Assembly: GCF_021650975.2 (NCBI RefSeq)
Contig: NZ_CP091285.1
Coordinates: 2,728,001 to 2,792,000, forward strand
Direction: 5' to 3'
Source: Flavobacterium jumunjinense
GTDB taxonomy: Bacteria > Bacteroidota > Bacteroidia > Flavobacteriales > Flavobacteriaceae
DNA: 64,000 nt
In this document: in pieces, positions 27,349-35,785 of the stretch
Layout: each line of letters begins with the position of its first letter
Position numbering within the stretch: the first letter of the stretch is position 1
Notes under the pieces: model-generated
What the model was told of the DNA's origin: nothing
Databases searched by the model: none
The model's input: only the letters and a program-made list of their open reading frames with translations
Made by a program: the position numbers and the translations under genes

Positions 27349-28323
27349 ATGAAAAAGTATATTTATAGTTTAGTTTTAACTTTAATTTCCTTAACATCAT
27401 TTTCTCAATCATTACCTGCAAATAGGTATCACGCACCCTATATTTTAGATCAAGTAGCAGGAACACCTTCCTTTGCTTATAGTTTAAGAAAACTATCTAG
27501 AGGATATACAGGCTATGCGATTAAGATAAGAAGAAGTTCAGACAATGCGGAAGCAGAAGTTAGATTCAATAATAAAGATATTGTTGGAAGCGACAGTAAT
27601 GTTGAGGTATCAGCAACTGGTGGAAGCGGAATAACGATAGGACAAGTAATGACATTTGCTGCTTTTGTAGGTACAAGCCATATTTATGTAAGTAAATGGT
27701 ATGATCAAGGAGCAAATGCATATCATGCAGTGCAAACAAATACAAGTTTGCAACCCCAATTAGTATTAAATTCTGCGGGTGCTTCAAATAGTTTACCCTC
27801 TATTGTGTATAATGGAGATGCTTATGCAGATCATTTAGTAGTAAATCAACCCATACAGAATCTAATAAATAACGGAGTAAATGGCTCTTTTTTAATGGTG
27901 GGTAAGGCGACTCAAAACACCAACCAACATTCTTTTGGTATGCGAAATGAAGCTACGAATTGGAGATGGTCTATGCATATAAATTGGAGTGATGGATATT
28001 GTTATTTTGATGCTTCAGAAGTATGTTGTGCAACCAATAGAAGATTTTACAATGCATCTAGTATTAATATATACAAGCAATATTCTTTTGTGAGAGGAAG
28101 TAATTATAAAACAGTTCGTTTAAATAATACAGCAACAGCATTAAATAACTCTTCAGGTGCTTCCTATACCCAAACAGGAGGTGCTTTCTATTTAGGCTCT
28201 TGGGGAACTTCAAATGCCAAAGGATTTTATGGAAATACTACAGAAATTATTTTATTTCCTAAGGATTTAGCGGTAACAATATTGAACACTTTAGAAGTTG
28301 ATCAAATGAATTTTTGGTTGTAA
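27349..28323 (+). CDS. Secreted protein with arabinofuranosidase-B catalytic-like fold
   Basis: 324 residues from the ATG at 27349 (an in-frame TTG at 27328 lies outside the signal peptide). Signal peptide SLTSFSQ. FAYSLRKLSRGYTGYAIKI, RRSSDNAEAEVRFN, YVSKWYDQGANAYHAVQ and PSIVYNGDAYADHLVV match the alpha-L-arabinofuranosidase B catalytic family (PF09206), a LamG-like jelly roll. In flavobacteria many such proteins lack proven enzyme activity. No carbohydrate-use genes are nearby, so a binding or structural surface role is equally plausible. Confidence 0.7.
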   Translation: MKKYIYSLVLTLISLTSFSQSLPANRYHAPYILDQVAGTPSFAYSLRKLSRGYTGYAIKIRRSSDNAEAEVRFNNKDIVGSDSNVEVSATGGSGITIGQVMTFAAFVGTSHIYVSKWYDQGANAYHAVQTNTSLQPQLVLNSAGASNSLPSIVYNGDAYADHLVVNQPIQNLINNGVNGSFLMVGKATQNTNQHSFGMRNEATNWRWSMHINWSDGYCYFDASEVCCATNRRFYNASSINIYKQYSFVRGSNYKTVRLNNTATALNNSSGASYTQTGGAFYLGSWGTSNAKGFYGNTTEIILFPKDLAVTILNTLEVDQMNFWL

Positions 28324-28341
28324 TAAAAGTATAATGAATTT

Positions 28342-28369
28342 AAAAATGAGTCTTTTTAGGCTCATTTTT
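28342..28369 (+). terminator. Terminator after the arabinofuranosidase-like gene
   Basis: AAAAATGAG / CTCATTTTT with a 10-base loop, 19 bases after the stop. Confidence 0.85.
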
Positions 28370-28400
28370 GTTTTGTAGTAATTAATTTTTAGAAACACTT

Positions 28401-28561
28401 ATACCAGTTGTTATTTGAATTTACTGTAAAAGAAAATGATGATTTTTTTCTTGATATAAGATAGAAAATCAAAGCATAGCATCGCTACGTTTTTATTTTA
28501 TATTGAAATAGCGAGTAAAAAAGAGCGTTTTATTCCAGTAAATTCAAATAATAAATGGTAT
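28401..28561. repeat. 161-bp MITE-like palindromic element, complete copy
   Basis: Left end ATACCAGTTGTTATTTGAAT continuing to TTACTG; right end read inward ATACCATTTATTATTTGAAT continuing to TTACTG: 26-base terminal inverted repeats with about four mismatches. The inner part is non-coding. A long partial copy lies inverted at 49261-49356 and single arms at 10759-10788 and 29111-29140. Confidence 0.75.
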
Positions 28562-28586
28562 TGCCATTTAATAGTAAGGAAGTAAT

Positions 28587-28594
28587 TATATTTG
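28587..28594 (+). promoter_or_regulatory. Bacteroidota -7 element before the 28609 gene
   Basis: TATATTTG, 14 bases before the ATG. TTG at 28561-28563 could be the -33 box. Confidence 0.5.
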
Positions 28595-28608
28595 ATTAAA
28601 AATAAACA

Positions 28609-29049
28609 GTGATGAAACTAAAAATAATTGCTTTTTTGATGTTGCTTTCACAAATCGGTTTTGCACAAGACACGGTTATTTCTCAAGAATTATACGAAGG
28701 GAAATTGAGCACGATGGATATTTCTTTGTATTTGAAAATTCAAGAAGACGGTTGTCCTCATATTTATGCAACAGGAATGTATAAATACAAACAAAACAAA
28801 ACAGATAATTGGCTACTTCTTAAAATAGTATATGCAGAAGAAAGAAATCAATTTACAATGGTGGAACATTTTAATACAGGAGTTTTAATTCTCACTAGAA
28901 AAGATGGAAAACTACAAGGCCTTTGGATTTCACCCGATGGTAAAAAACAATTCGAAGTAGATCTCACGAAAGTGAAAACATCTAAAGAAACCATTGAAAA
29001 ACTAGAAGAAAAGCTCGACTTAGAATATTATTATGCGAATGATTGCTAA
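28609..29049 (+). CDS. Small secreted protein of unknown function
   Basis: 146 residues with signal peptide (IIAFLMLLSQIGFAQ). The rest is beta-rich: DISLYLKIQEDGCPHIYATG, MYKYKQNKTDNWLLLKI, QGLWISPDGKKQFEVDL, with two cysteines. No family was recognised. It has its own promoter and terminator, so it is a single-gene unit. A solo palindromic repeat follows at 29111. Confidence 0.65.
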   Translation: MMKLKIIAFLMLLSQIGFAQDTVISQELYEGKLSTMDISLYLKIQEDGCPHIYATGMYKYKQNKTDNWLLLKIVYAEERNQFTMVEHFNTGVLILTRKDGKLQGLWISPDGKKQFEVDLTKVKTSKETIEKLEEKLDLEYYYANDC

Positions 29050-29050
29050 T

Positions 29051-29092
29051 AAAAAAACGAATTGTAACTTGAAAATTACAATTCGTTTTTTT
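29051..29092 (+). terminator. Terminator after the 28609 gene
   Basis: AAACGAATTGTAA / TTACAATTCGTTT stem with an 8-base loop and T run; it starts at the stop codon. Confidence 0.9.
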
Positions 29093-29110
29093 ATGATATT
29101 AGAAGTGATT

Positions 29111-29140
29111 ATACCAGTAAATTCAAGTGATAAATGGTAT
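29111..29140 (+). repeat. 30-bp solo copy of the dispersed palindromic repeat
   Basis: ATACCAG...AATGGTAT, one mismatch from 10759-10788. Its last base is the first base of the dienelactone hydrolase stop codon. Confidence 0.75.
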
Positions 29141-29904
29141 TATTTAAAAAGCTCAATAAAGAAAGCTTTCATCGCTTCCCAACTTCTTTTGTCTGCCTTT
29201 TCATTGTAAGCTGCACCTTTACTATTGTCAGTGTCTAAATCTTTATGTGTAAACGCATGTACAGCATTTGCGTAATAATTCATTTGCCAATCGGCTTTTG
29301 AAATTCTCATTTCATCTTGAAAAGCTTGTATTTCTTTTTGTGGAACATAAGGGTCATCAGCACCATGAAGAACTAATACCTTAGCAGTAATAGGTTGCGA
29401 AATACGCATTGGATCTTTTCCTAAACCACCATGAAAAGAAACCACTCCTTTCACTTTTAGACCGTCTCTTGCTGCTTCAATAGCACCTGTTCCTCCAAAA
29501 CAATAACCAATTACGGCAATTTCATCCGCATTTGCACCTTGTTTTACCAATTGGTCAATAGCTAACTGAATGCGCTTTTGGTAATCTTTATAACTACTTT
29601 TAAAATAACCTGCCAATTTACCCGCTTCTGTTGTATTGGTTGGTTTGTTACCCATTCCATAAATATCCGCAACAAAAGCATGATACCCTAAATCTGCCAA
29701 AGCTTCAGCCGATTCTTTTGCATGATTATCAATACCCATCCAAGCAGGAAGCACAATTATTCCAATATTTTTAGGGTTGTCTTTTTTCGCTTTAGCAAAG
29801 AAACCTTCTAGTTTTTGAGTACCATCGGTATAATTAATTGTTTGAAGTTGTCCCATCATAGTAAAGCTTATGGATAATAAAAAAAGTGAGATGTATTTTT
29901 TCAT
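29140..29904 (-). CDS. Dienelactone hydrolase family protein, exported
   Basis: 254 residues. Signal peptide (YISLFLLSISFTMMGQ). Alpha/beta hydrolase with nucleophile elbow GYCFGGTGAIEAAR (Cys nucleophile as in dienelactone hydrolase), acid in HGADDPYVPQ and His in NAVHAFTH, so the triad is complete. The signal peptide suggests periplasmic activity on unknown esters or lactones. No aromatic-degradation genes are nearby, so the family name should not be read as pathway. Confidence 0.88.
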   Translation of the reverse strand: MKKYISLFLLSISFTMMGQLQTINYTDGTQKLEGFFAKAKKDNPKNIGIIVLPAWMGIDNHAKESAEALADLGYHAFVADIYGMGNKPTNTTEAGKLAGYFKSSYKDYQKRIQLAIDQLVKQGANADEIAVIGYCFGGTGAIEAARDGLKVKGVVSFHGGLGKDPMRISQPITAKVLVLHGADDPYVPQKEIQAFQDEMRISKADWQMNYYANAVHAFTHKDLDTDNSKGAAYNEKADKRSWEAMKAFFIELFK

Positions 29905-30020
29905 TGGTTTGTATTGTTTTTATAATCTTTTATAGGGTTGTTTAATTTGAAAATTTCTATAAAAATAATCAAAACTGTGCGTTATTTGGCAAAATAGAAT
30001 AGTTTAAATTCATTTGAATA

Positions 30021-30800
30021 TTAAACCACTTTAAATTTTCCAATCGTTTTATCAAAAACTACAGATTCATTCTGGAACAATTCATTGAAAACATTTTGTT
30101 CAATCAAATTACAAGGTTGGTCTTTAACCAATTTATTAGGAGTTAAAACAATCATTTCATCACACAATTGAATTGCTAAATCAATATCATGTGTAGAGTA
30201 TAAAATCGTTTTTCCTGTTTCGTGGGTTAATTTTTGAAGCAATTTTATTAAAGATACTTTGTGTACCAAATCCAAATGCGTGGTCGGTTCGTCCAAAATT
30301 ATAATTGAAGTATCTTGAGCCAACGCTCTTGTGATTAAAGTTTTTTGCAATTGCCCATCACTAATTTCAAAATGCCTTTTATCTTTAAAATCACCAATAC
30401 CTGTAAGCGCAATAGCGTTGTTTATTTTTTCCTTATCCTCAGGAGTTAGAGTACCTAACCAATTAGTATAGGGTTGCCTGCCTAAAGCCACAATTTCATA
30501 GACCGTTAAATTACTAGGAGGCAGACTTTCCGTTAAAACGATACTCAATTCTTGCGCAAGTTCTTTCGGTGGATAATCGCCTATTTTTTTTCCATTAATG
30601 AAAATATTTCCTTTAATAGGAGGAATAATACCAGTGAGTGTTTTTAGTAAGGTCGATTTTCCAATACCATTCGCACCTATTAGCGCAATCAATTTACCCG
30701 ATACTAAACTAATATCGCAGTCCTCAATAATAGTAGTTGTTTTGCTTTTATTGGTATAGCCAATAGAAAGGTTTTCACTATGGATTACTTTTTTTGTCAT
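30021..30800 (-). CDS. ABC transporter ATP-binding protein, FecE/BtuD type
   Basis: 259 residues from the ATG at 30800. An in-frame ATG at 30881 lies inside the first tandem repeat unit and adds 27 unrelated residues, so the inner start is preferred. Walker A LIGANGIGKSTLL, signature region FEISDGQLQKTLITRALAQ (degenerate ISDGQ), Walker B IIILDEPTTHLDL, H-loop STHDIDLA. This class powers import of siderophores, haem or cobalamin with a FecCD permease. A permease and binding protein without an ATPase sit at 51990-54150, so this may be their BtuD although 20 kb away. Confidence 0.88.
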   Translation of the reverse strand: MTKKVIHSENLSIGYTNKSKTTTIIEDCDISLVSGKLIALIGANGIGKSTLLKTLTGIIPPIKGNIFINGKKIGDYPPKELAQELSIVLTESLPPSNLTVYEIVALGRQPYTNWLGTLTPEDKEKINNAIALTGIGDFKDKRHFEISDGQLQKTLITRALAQDTSIIILDEPTTHLDLVHKVSLIKLLQKLTHETGKTILYSTHDIDLAIQLCDEMIVLTPNKLVKDQPCNLIEQNVFNELFQNESVVFDKTIGKFKVV

Positions 30801-30840
30801 TGTACTATTAGATTTTACTACTTTTTTTAAAGTTTTTATT

Positions 30841-31570
30841 GAACCACATAGGCACATAGTTTTATTTAAATGTTGCGTCAAAGTTTTCTTTTTTCTTAGG
30901 TGTTTATGTGGTGAAATTAATTAGTTTTTATTGAACCACATAGGCACATAGTTTTATTTAAATGTTGCGTCAAAGTTTTCTTTTTTCTTAGGTGTCTATG
31001 TGGTGAAATTAATTAGTTTTTATTGAACCACATAGGCACATGGTTTTATTTAAATGTTGCGTCAAAGTTTTCTTTTTTTCTTAGGTGTTTATGCGGTGAA
31101 ATTAATTTTTATTGAACCACATAGGCACATAGTTTTATTTAAATGTTGCGTCAAAGTTTTCTTTTTTTCTTAGGTGTTTATGCGGTGAAATTAATTTTTA
31201 TTGAACCACATAGGCACATAGTTTTATTTAAATGTTGCGTCAAAGTTTTCTTTTTTTCTTAGGTGTTTATGCGGTGAAATTAATTAGTTTTTATTGAACC
31301 ACATAGGCACATAGTTTTATTTAAATGTTGCGTCAAAGTTTTCTTTTTTTCTTAGGTGTTTATGTGGTGAAATTAATTAGTTTTTATTGAACCACATAGG
31401 CACATAGTTTTATTTAAATGTTGCGTCAAAGTTTTCTTTTTTCTTAGGTGTTTATGTGGTGAAATTAATTAGTTTTTATTGAACCACATAGGCACATAGT
31501 TTTATTTAAATGTTGCGTCAAAGTTTTCTTTTTTCTTAGGTGTCTATGTGGTGAAATTAATTAGTTTTTT
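30841..31570. repeat. Eight tandem units of about 91 bp with inverted ends
   Basis: Units begin with GAACCACATAGGCACATAG at 30841, 30933, 31025, 31114, 31203, 31296, 31389 and 31481 (period 89-93). Each contains TTTAAATGTTGCGTCAAAG and ends with a TTAGGTG..TATG(T/C)GGTGAAA arm that is the inverse of its start. Differences are single bases, T-run length and presence or absence of a TAG in the spacer, so the array is recent or kept homogeneous. Unit 1 reaches into the region upstream of the ABC ATPase gene. Confidence 0.95.
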
Positions 31571-31572
31571 TT

Positions 31573-32060
31573 AACCACATAGGTAGGTAGTTATATCTTC
31601 TTTAAGTTTTTATAAAATTCATTTACAAATGTTTTTTGTCCATCTTTAAATATGTTTGTACAATTAAAATTTATTAAAATTCCTTTTGGAGCTTTTAGTA
31701 GTTTCATATAGGTTAATAATTGTGCTTCATGTATTGGATGCACTTCATTAACTGATTTTAATTCAACAACTAAAATATTTTCAATATACAAATCACATCT
31801 AAAATCGATATCTAACTCTTTACCTTTATAAATAACAGGCATTTTTAACTCTGATACAAAATTTATCTTTTTTATTTTTAATTCTTCAATTAAACAACTT
31901 TGATATACACTTTCAAGTAAACCAGCTCCCATGTATTTATGAACTTCTATAGCACAGCCAATTACCTCATAAGTTATTTCATTTATTTGTTTTTGAGTAG
32001 TCATGTTTTTCTACATTTTATAGATATACAATTTTGTTTTCTTATGTGTCTATGTGGTGA
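31573..32060 (-). mobile_element. Putative GxxExxY-encoding element sharing termini with the tandem units
   Basis: AACCACATAGG at 31573 and CTTATGTGTCTATGTGGTGA ending at 32060 are the same inverted ends as in each short unit. Between them lies one gene that runs from the stop at 31591 (touching the left end) to the ATG at 32004. No transposase is encoded. Boundaries are inferred from the shared ends. Confidence 0.55.
31591..32004 (-). CDS. GxxExxY family protein (PD-(D/E)XK nuclease-like)
   Basis: 137 residues, normal for the family. Motif GAGLLESVY (GxxExxY) near residue 27; the nuclease-like core has LDIDFRCDLYIENILVVELKS, giving D...ExK geometry (Asp in FRCDLYI, ELK), and EAQLLTYMKLLKAPKGILIN. 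The family is very common in Bacteroidota, predicted to be a PD-(D/E)XK nuclease, with no established biological role. Here its stop codon abuts one half of the neighbouring tandem repeat's inverted end and its upstream region carries the other half. Confidence 0.88.
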   Translation of the reverse strand: MTTQKQINEITYEVIGCAIEVHKYMGAGLLESVYQSCLIEELKIKKINFVSELKMPVIYKGKELDIDFRCDLYIENILVVELKSVNEVHPIHEAQLLTYMKLLKAPKGILINFNCTNIFKDGQKTFVNEFYKNLKKI

Positions 32061-32157
32061 AAACTAAAATAGTTCTCAGCAAAACTAAAATATTTAGGAA
32101 TAAGAATAGGGTTAAAGGAGAAAATTTAATTCAAATGATTATAGTTAATTTAAAGTT

Positions 32158-32727
32158 TTACCAAATCTTATCTTTGTATTTTTTGTACATGTTAAAATCA
32201 TAAGTAGTATAAACTCTTATTCTTATTTGGTAGGGTGCTCTGCTGTAATCTAAATATATTCTTGGAAGCTGTAATTTTTCATCATACCTATAGATGCATT
32301 CTTCACCATACTCTGGGTTTGGATGTTTTTTTATTTCACTTTTCTTTTCAGCATTCTTTCGAGCTAATCGTTTAAGCTTTTCTAATGTTTCTTTACAGGA
32401 CTTATAATTTTTAAAACGCAATGTCATATCGAGTTGATAAATGCCATATTTTTCGAATAAATCGGCAGTTATATTAAAATAGTTTACATTATATTGCCCG
32501 TCAACGTTACCCTTTACTAGTGGATGAGAAGTGAATTTTATTATGTTTTTTTCATCATAACTATCTCCATAATCAAACGGTCTATAGGATCTGCTTTCAA
32601 TTTTACTCGGTTTTATAGTGCAATCATACCCTAAGAATACTTCAGAAACAAAATTTTTAATAAGGTTGTTTTGTCCAAAACTAGTTAGGCACATAAAGAG
32701 AGAAAGTAGGCTGTAAAATAATTTCAT
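32158..32727 (-). CDS. Secreted protein of unknown function
   Basis: 189 residues with signal peptide (LLSLFMCLTSFGQ). Basic and tyrosine-rich, with a helix KNYKSCKETLEKLKRLARKN and a C-terminal segment IYLDYSRAPYQIRIRVYTTY. No family recognised. It lies 41 bases downstream of the GyrB-like gene on the same strand and may be co-transcribed with it. Confidence 0.6.
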   Translation of the reverse strand: MKLFYSLLSLFMCLTSFGQNNLIKNFVSEVFLGYDCTIKPSKIESRSYRPFDYGDSYDEKNIIKFTSHPLVKGNVDGQYNVNYFNITADLFEKYGIYQLDMTLRFKNYKSCKETLEKLKRLARKNAEKKSEIKKHPNPEYGEECIYRYDEKLQLPRIYLDYSRAPYQIRIRVYTTYDFNMYKKYKDKIW

Positions 32728-32768
32728 AGTAAGCTCATTATTTGTTTTTACATATTTTTTTTGAAAAA

Positions 32769-33842
32769 CTAATTTTCAAAATCGTATTCAAACCATTTCT
32801 TAAATATGTATATTATTTTCTCTTTAACTTTTGGATTTAAATTGAAATAATTTGTGGTTTCTTCATAAACTAGCTCTTTTACGTCTTTTTTTAATTTTGG
32901 CATCCCTAATTCTCTTCGTATACTTCCTTTAAAAATAAAATCAGCACCAGTAACAGCTGCAATAATTAAGAATTGTTCTTTTACTAATTTTCGATTTATT
33001 TCGATGACAATATTTTTTTCTTCTGCCGCTTTTTTTATCGCTAAAATTAATCCATCTAAGATGCCATCATTATAAGAACCTCCTTGATAACTTTCAAGAT
33101 TACCCACATAAGTTTTAATTAGGGATTTATTCGGATAAAGATTTGAAAATGAAATACCAATTTTATAGAAATAGTTATTAATTTCTGCTTCAATATCTAC
33201 TCGCATGAATGATTCTCCATAAGTCTGTTGGGAGATGTAATAGTCTAGTTGTTGAAAAACACCTTTTGGATAATAGAAAATATTTCTTTGTAATTCCTCG
33301 GTGGTTTTATCGGTACTAATTATTTTTAAACTAGGGTTTAGATAAGCAAACTGTCGTAAAAAAGGATTTATTTGGTCATATACTAATTCCAAGTCTGTAA
33401 ATATTTCTTGGTCTAATTTGGCTGTAAGGATAATACTTTTTTCTGTTTCTTGTGAAGTAGAAGCCGCAAAACCAAAAGAATTATCCTGTTTATGAAAAAT
33501 GACAATAGAGGGAAGGTCATGAACTGTAATGGTAGCATTTGCATTTAATACTATAAATAAAGCTAAACCTAAATTAGAGAGTTGGTCATCTGTTTTTTGT
33601 AGTTTTTTCAAACGAATGAGCATTTTTTTTGTATCCGTATTGGTAATTTGAATAGTAAAACTATTTTCAGGCAAAAAAGTAATTTCAAAAACTGGATTTT
33701 CTAAAGCATCCTCCAAAATTTCTTCAAATAAATACTCTACTATTTGTTTATAACCATAAAAATTTAATTGACCAATGTACATTGCTGGTCTACTTCTAAT
33801 ATGATCTCTCCATTTGTAAGGACGTATAGTTTGTTCTTCCAT
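32769..33842 (-). CDS. Degenerate GyrB-like (GHKL ATPase plus transducer) protein
   Basis: 357 residues resembling the N-terminal half of DNA gyrase subunit B. RSRPAMYIGQ (16-25) matches the gyrase VRKRPxMYIG signature, and SYNDGILDGLILAIKKAAEE, QFLIIAAVTGADFIFKGSIR and RRELGMPKLKKDVKELV follow the transducer domain. The ATP site looks lost: the EVVDNxxDE helix is replaced by EEILEDALE, and the DNGRGIP and GLHGVG boxes are absent. No TOPRIM or DNA-cleavage region follows. Possibly a regulatory or defence-related paralogue; function unknown. Confidence 0.7.
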   Translation of the reverse strand: MEEQTIRPYKWRDHIRSRPAMYIGQLNFYGYKQIVEYLFEEILEDALENPVFEITFLPENSFTIQITNTDTKKMLIRLKKLQKTDDQLSNLGLALFIVLNANATITVHDLPSIVIFHKQDNSFGFAASTSQETEKSIILTAKLDQEIFTDLELVYDQINPFLRQFAYLNPSLKIISTDKTTEELQRNIFYYPKGVFQQLDYYISQQTYGESFMRVDIEAEINNYFYKIGISFSNLYPNKSLIKTYVGNLESYQGGSYNDGILDGLILAIKKAAEEKNIVIEINRKLVKEQFLIIAAVTGADFIFKGSIRRELGMPKLKKDVKELVYEETTNYFNLNPKVKEKIIYIFKKWFEYDFEN

Positions 33843-33951
33843 AAATTATGTTTGTCAAAGTGTTTGTGATGCAAAATACAGATAGGAACAAAACTAAAAT
33901 ATTTAGGAACAGTAACCGATTTAATCAGTATTTTTTTTAATCTGAAATATA

Positions 33952-33983
33952 AAAAAAAACACCGTTGTAGAACGGTGTTTTTA
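33952..33983 (-). terminator. Terminator after the 34035-35576 gene
   Basis: AACACCGTT / AACGGTGTT stem with a short loop, flanked by A and T runs. Confidence 0.85.
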
Positions 33984-34034
33984 GCATTAATTTATTTAAT
34001 AAAAGTATATGAGATAATTTATTTTTTTTAAATA

Positions 34035-35576
34035 TTACTTATAACTAATTGGAACATAAATATTGTTTTCATCCATGATGTAAGTTTTCGGATCAGTACC
34101 TTCTTTTACTTGCTTGCCTTGTAATTGAATCTTTTTACCTTTTACAATAAATTCTCCTTCAGCAAAAGGTTTTCCGTTAACTAAATATTCAATTTTATAT
34201 TTTCCATCTTGAAAAGACGCTATACGATCCCAACTAGAAGGTTTAGCCGCGTTGTTAATAATATGAAACTGTGTGTTCGTATAATCTTTAAATTTATAGT
34301 ATCGTAATAAATCTAAAGTGTTTCCTCTACGTTCTAATGCTTGTGCTAAATTTGCACTACCGTCTGGATGCTCTTCAGAATCAGTAAGACCAAATAGCTT
34401 TCCATTTTTATATAAACGTCCCTGAATATGTGCTTGGTTTTTAGAATTACCAAGAGATAATAAACGATGTAAAGGAAAGTTCACAGAAAAAGATGTTGGG
34501 TTGCCTTGATCGTCTGGTCTTAAATCGATATGCATTGTTTCGTCCCAAGGTCCTTTCATATTGTAAAGTAAACCAACTTCATGGTTTATATCAGGATTTT
34601 GATGTGTGTAGATTTCAAAATCCGAAACGAAAAACGGATCATTATCATAGATTGAATACGTCATTTGGTATTTTCCAGGAGACAATCTTTCAAAACTACC
34701 ATACATATCGAAAGTATTTTTCACTTTGTCCAGCCAACGACCATTTCTATGTCCATTTTGTCCGTTAACAGCATTTATAAGTTTTCCATCTTTAAATATT
34801 TTAAGTTTAAAAGCAGACCAATTGTATTGAATGTTTCTACCTTCTATTGTTTTACTTGGAAGATAATATAAAGTAATCTGCGATAGATTAATGGTTCCGT
34901 TTTCAAGATCTAAATTAAAATTATCGCCCGTATAAGAGTTAAAACTTACCGCAGGGTCTTTTAATCTTCCAGTACTATAATCTGGCGTATAATATTTTTT
35001 AAGCTCTTCCTCCGCATTAAGACTAGCTGCTTTTGCTTTCACAGCTTCTTTGTCTGCTCCCATAATATAAACACTTGCATTTGAACGGTTTTCATCTTTA
35101 AAGAATTTATTTCCAGCAGCAGGAACATCCTTAGTAAAAACAACTTCTTTATATAAACCATTACCAATAGGGTATACAAAACCATATACGGCTTCATCAT
35201 ATTTATAACCTTCTGTATAAATACCATCGTCTGTATTGTCTGCAACTAGTTTATAATGAAACTCACCTTCTAATGGCGAATTAGAACCAGTTTTGTTATT
35301 TGAAGCAGGCTGATCTTCCAGTGCATTTTTTATGTTTTTTAAAAAACCTCCTTTTTTCTTCTTTTCCTTTTTCTCAGCTCCAGCATCAGCGTTGGAAGCA
35401 ATTAGTTTTCGTTGCACCTTTATATAGGTTTCTTCTTGTTCAACTACGCTAATTTCGATAACTTTTGAAGGGTCGCTCACACCATATGAATACCATACTG
35501 ATCCTTTAGGAAGTGTTTTTTGTGCCTGCATTTGCATTCCGTATAAGCACAAAACGATTGCAATTAATTTTTTCAT
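34035..35576 (-). CDS. Secreted protein of unknown function
   Basis: 513 residues from the ATG at 35576, where the signal peptide KKLIAIVLCLYGMQMQAQ begins; a start 54 bases upstream would place it internally. A lysine run EKKEKKKKGG near residue 80 is followed by a beta-rich body with ENGTINLSQITLYYLPSKTI, GKYQMTYSIYDNDPFFVSDF and a C-terminal small domain (GKYKIEYLVNGKPFAEGEF). No T9SS tail and no recognised enzyme motif. It has its own promoter and terminator. Confidence 0.65.
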   Translation of the reverse strand: MKKLIAIVLCLYGMQMQAQKTLPKGSVWYSYGVSDPSKVIEISVVEQEETYIKVQRKLIASNADAGAEKKEKKKKGGFLKNIKNALEDQPASNNKTGSNSPLEGEFHYKLVADNTDDGIYTEGYKYDEAVYGFVYPIGNGLYKEVVFTKDVPAAGNKFFKDENRSNASVYIMGADKEAVKAKAASLNAEEELKKYYTPDYSTGRLKDPAVSFNSYTGDNFNLDLENGTINLSQITLYYLPSKTIEGRNIQYNWSAFKLKIFKDGKLINAVNGQNGHRNGRWLDKVKNTFDMYGSFERLSPGKYQMTYSIYDNDPFFVSDFEIYTHQNPDINHEVGLLYNMKGPWDETMHIDLRPDDQGNPTSFSVNFPLHRLLSLGNSKNQAHIQGRLYKNGKLFGLTDSEEHPDGSANLAQALERRGNTLDLLRYYKFKDYTNTQFHIINNAAKPSSWDRIASFQDGKYKIEYLVNGKPFAEGEFIVKGKKIQLQGKQVKEGTDPKTYIMDENNIYVPISYK

Positions 35577-35592
35577 TATTTTATATTTTCGG

Positions 35593-35600
35593 CAAATGTA
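35593..35600 (-). promoter_or_regulatory. Bacteroidota -7 element for the 34035-35576 gene
   Basis: CAAATGTA on the plus strand (TACATTTG), 17 bases before the ATG. Confidence 0.5.
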
Positions 35601-35785
35601 GATTTTAATGATGGGTGGGTTTTCACCCATAAAGGGTGATATTTATAAAAAAAAACTCCAAGAGTTATCTAAAACTCCAAGTAACTTAGATTGAGAACAA
35701 GAGAGGGATAAAAAAAACATATAGGATTAAAGAAAAAAAACTATTTTTAGGTAGATTTTTTTTAAAGAATTTTAAAAACAACAAT

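Noticed and set aside
30841-31570. CRISPR array
   Set aside because: Units are contiguous, about 91 bp, with no variable spacers and no cas genes.
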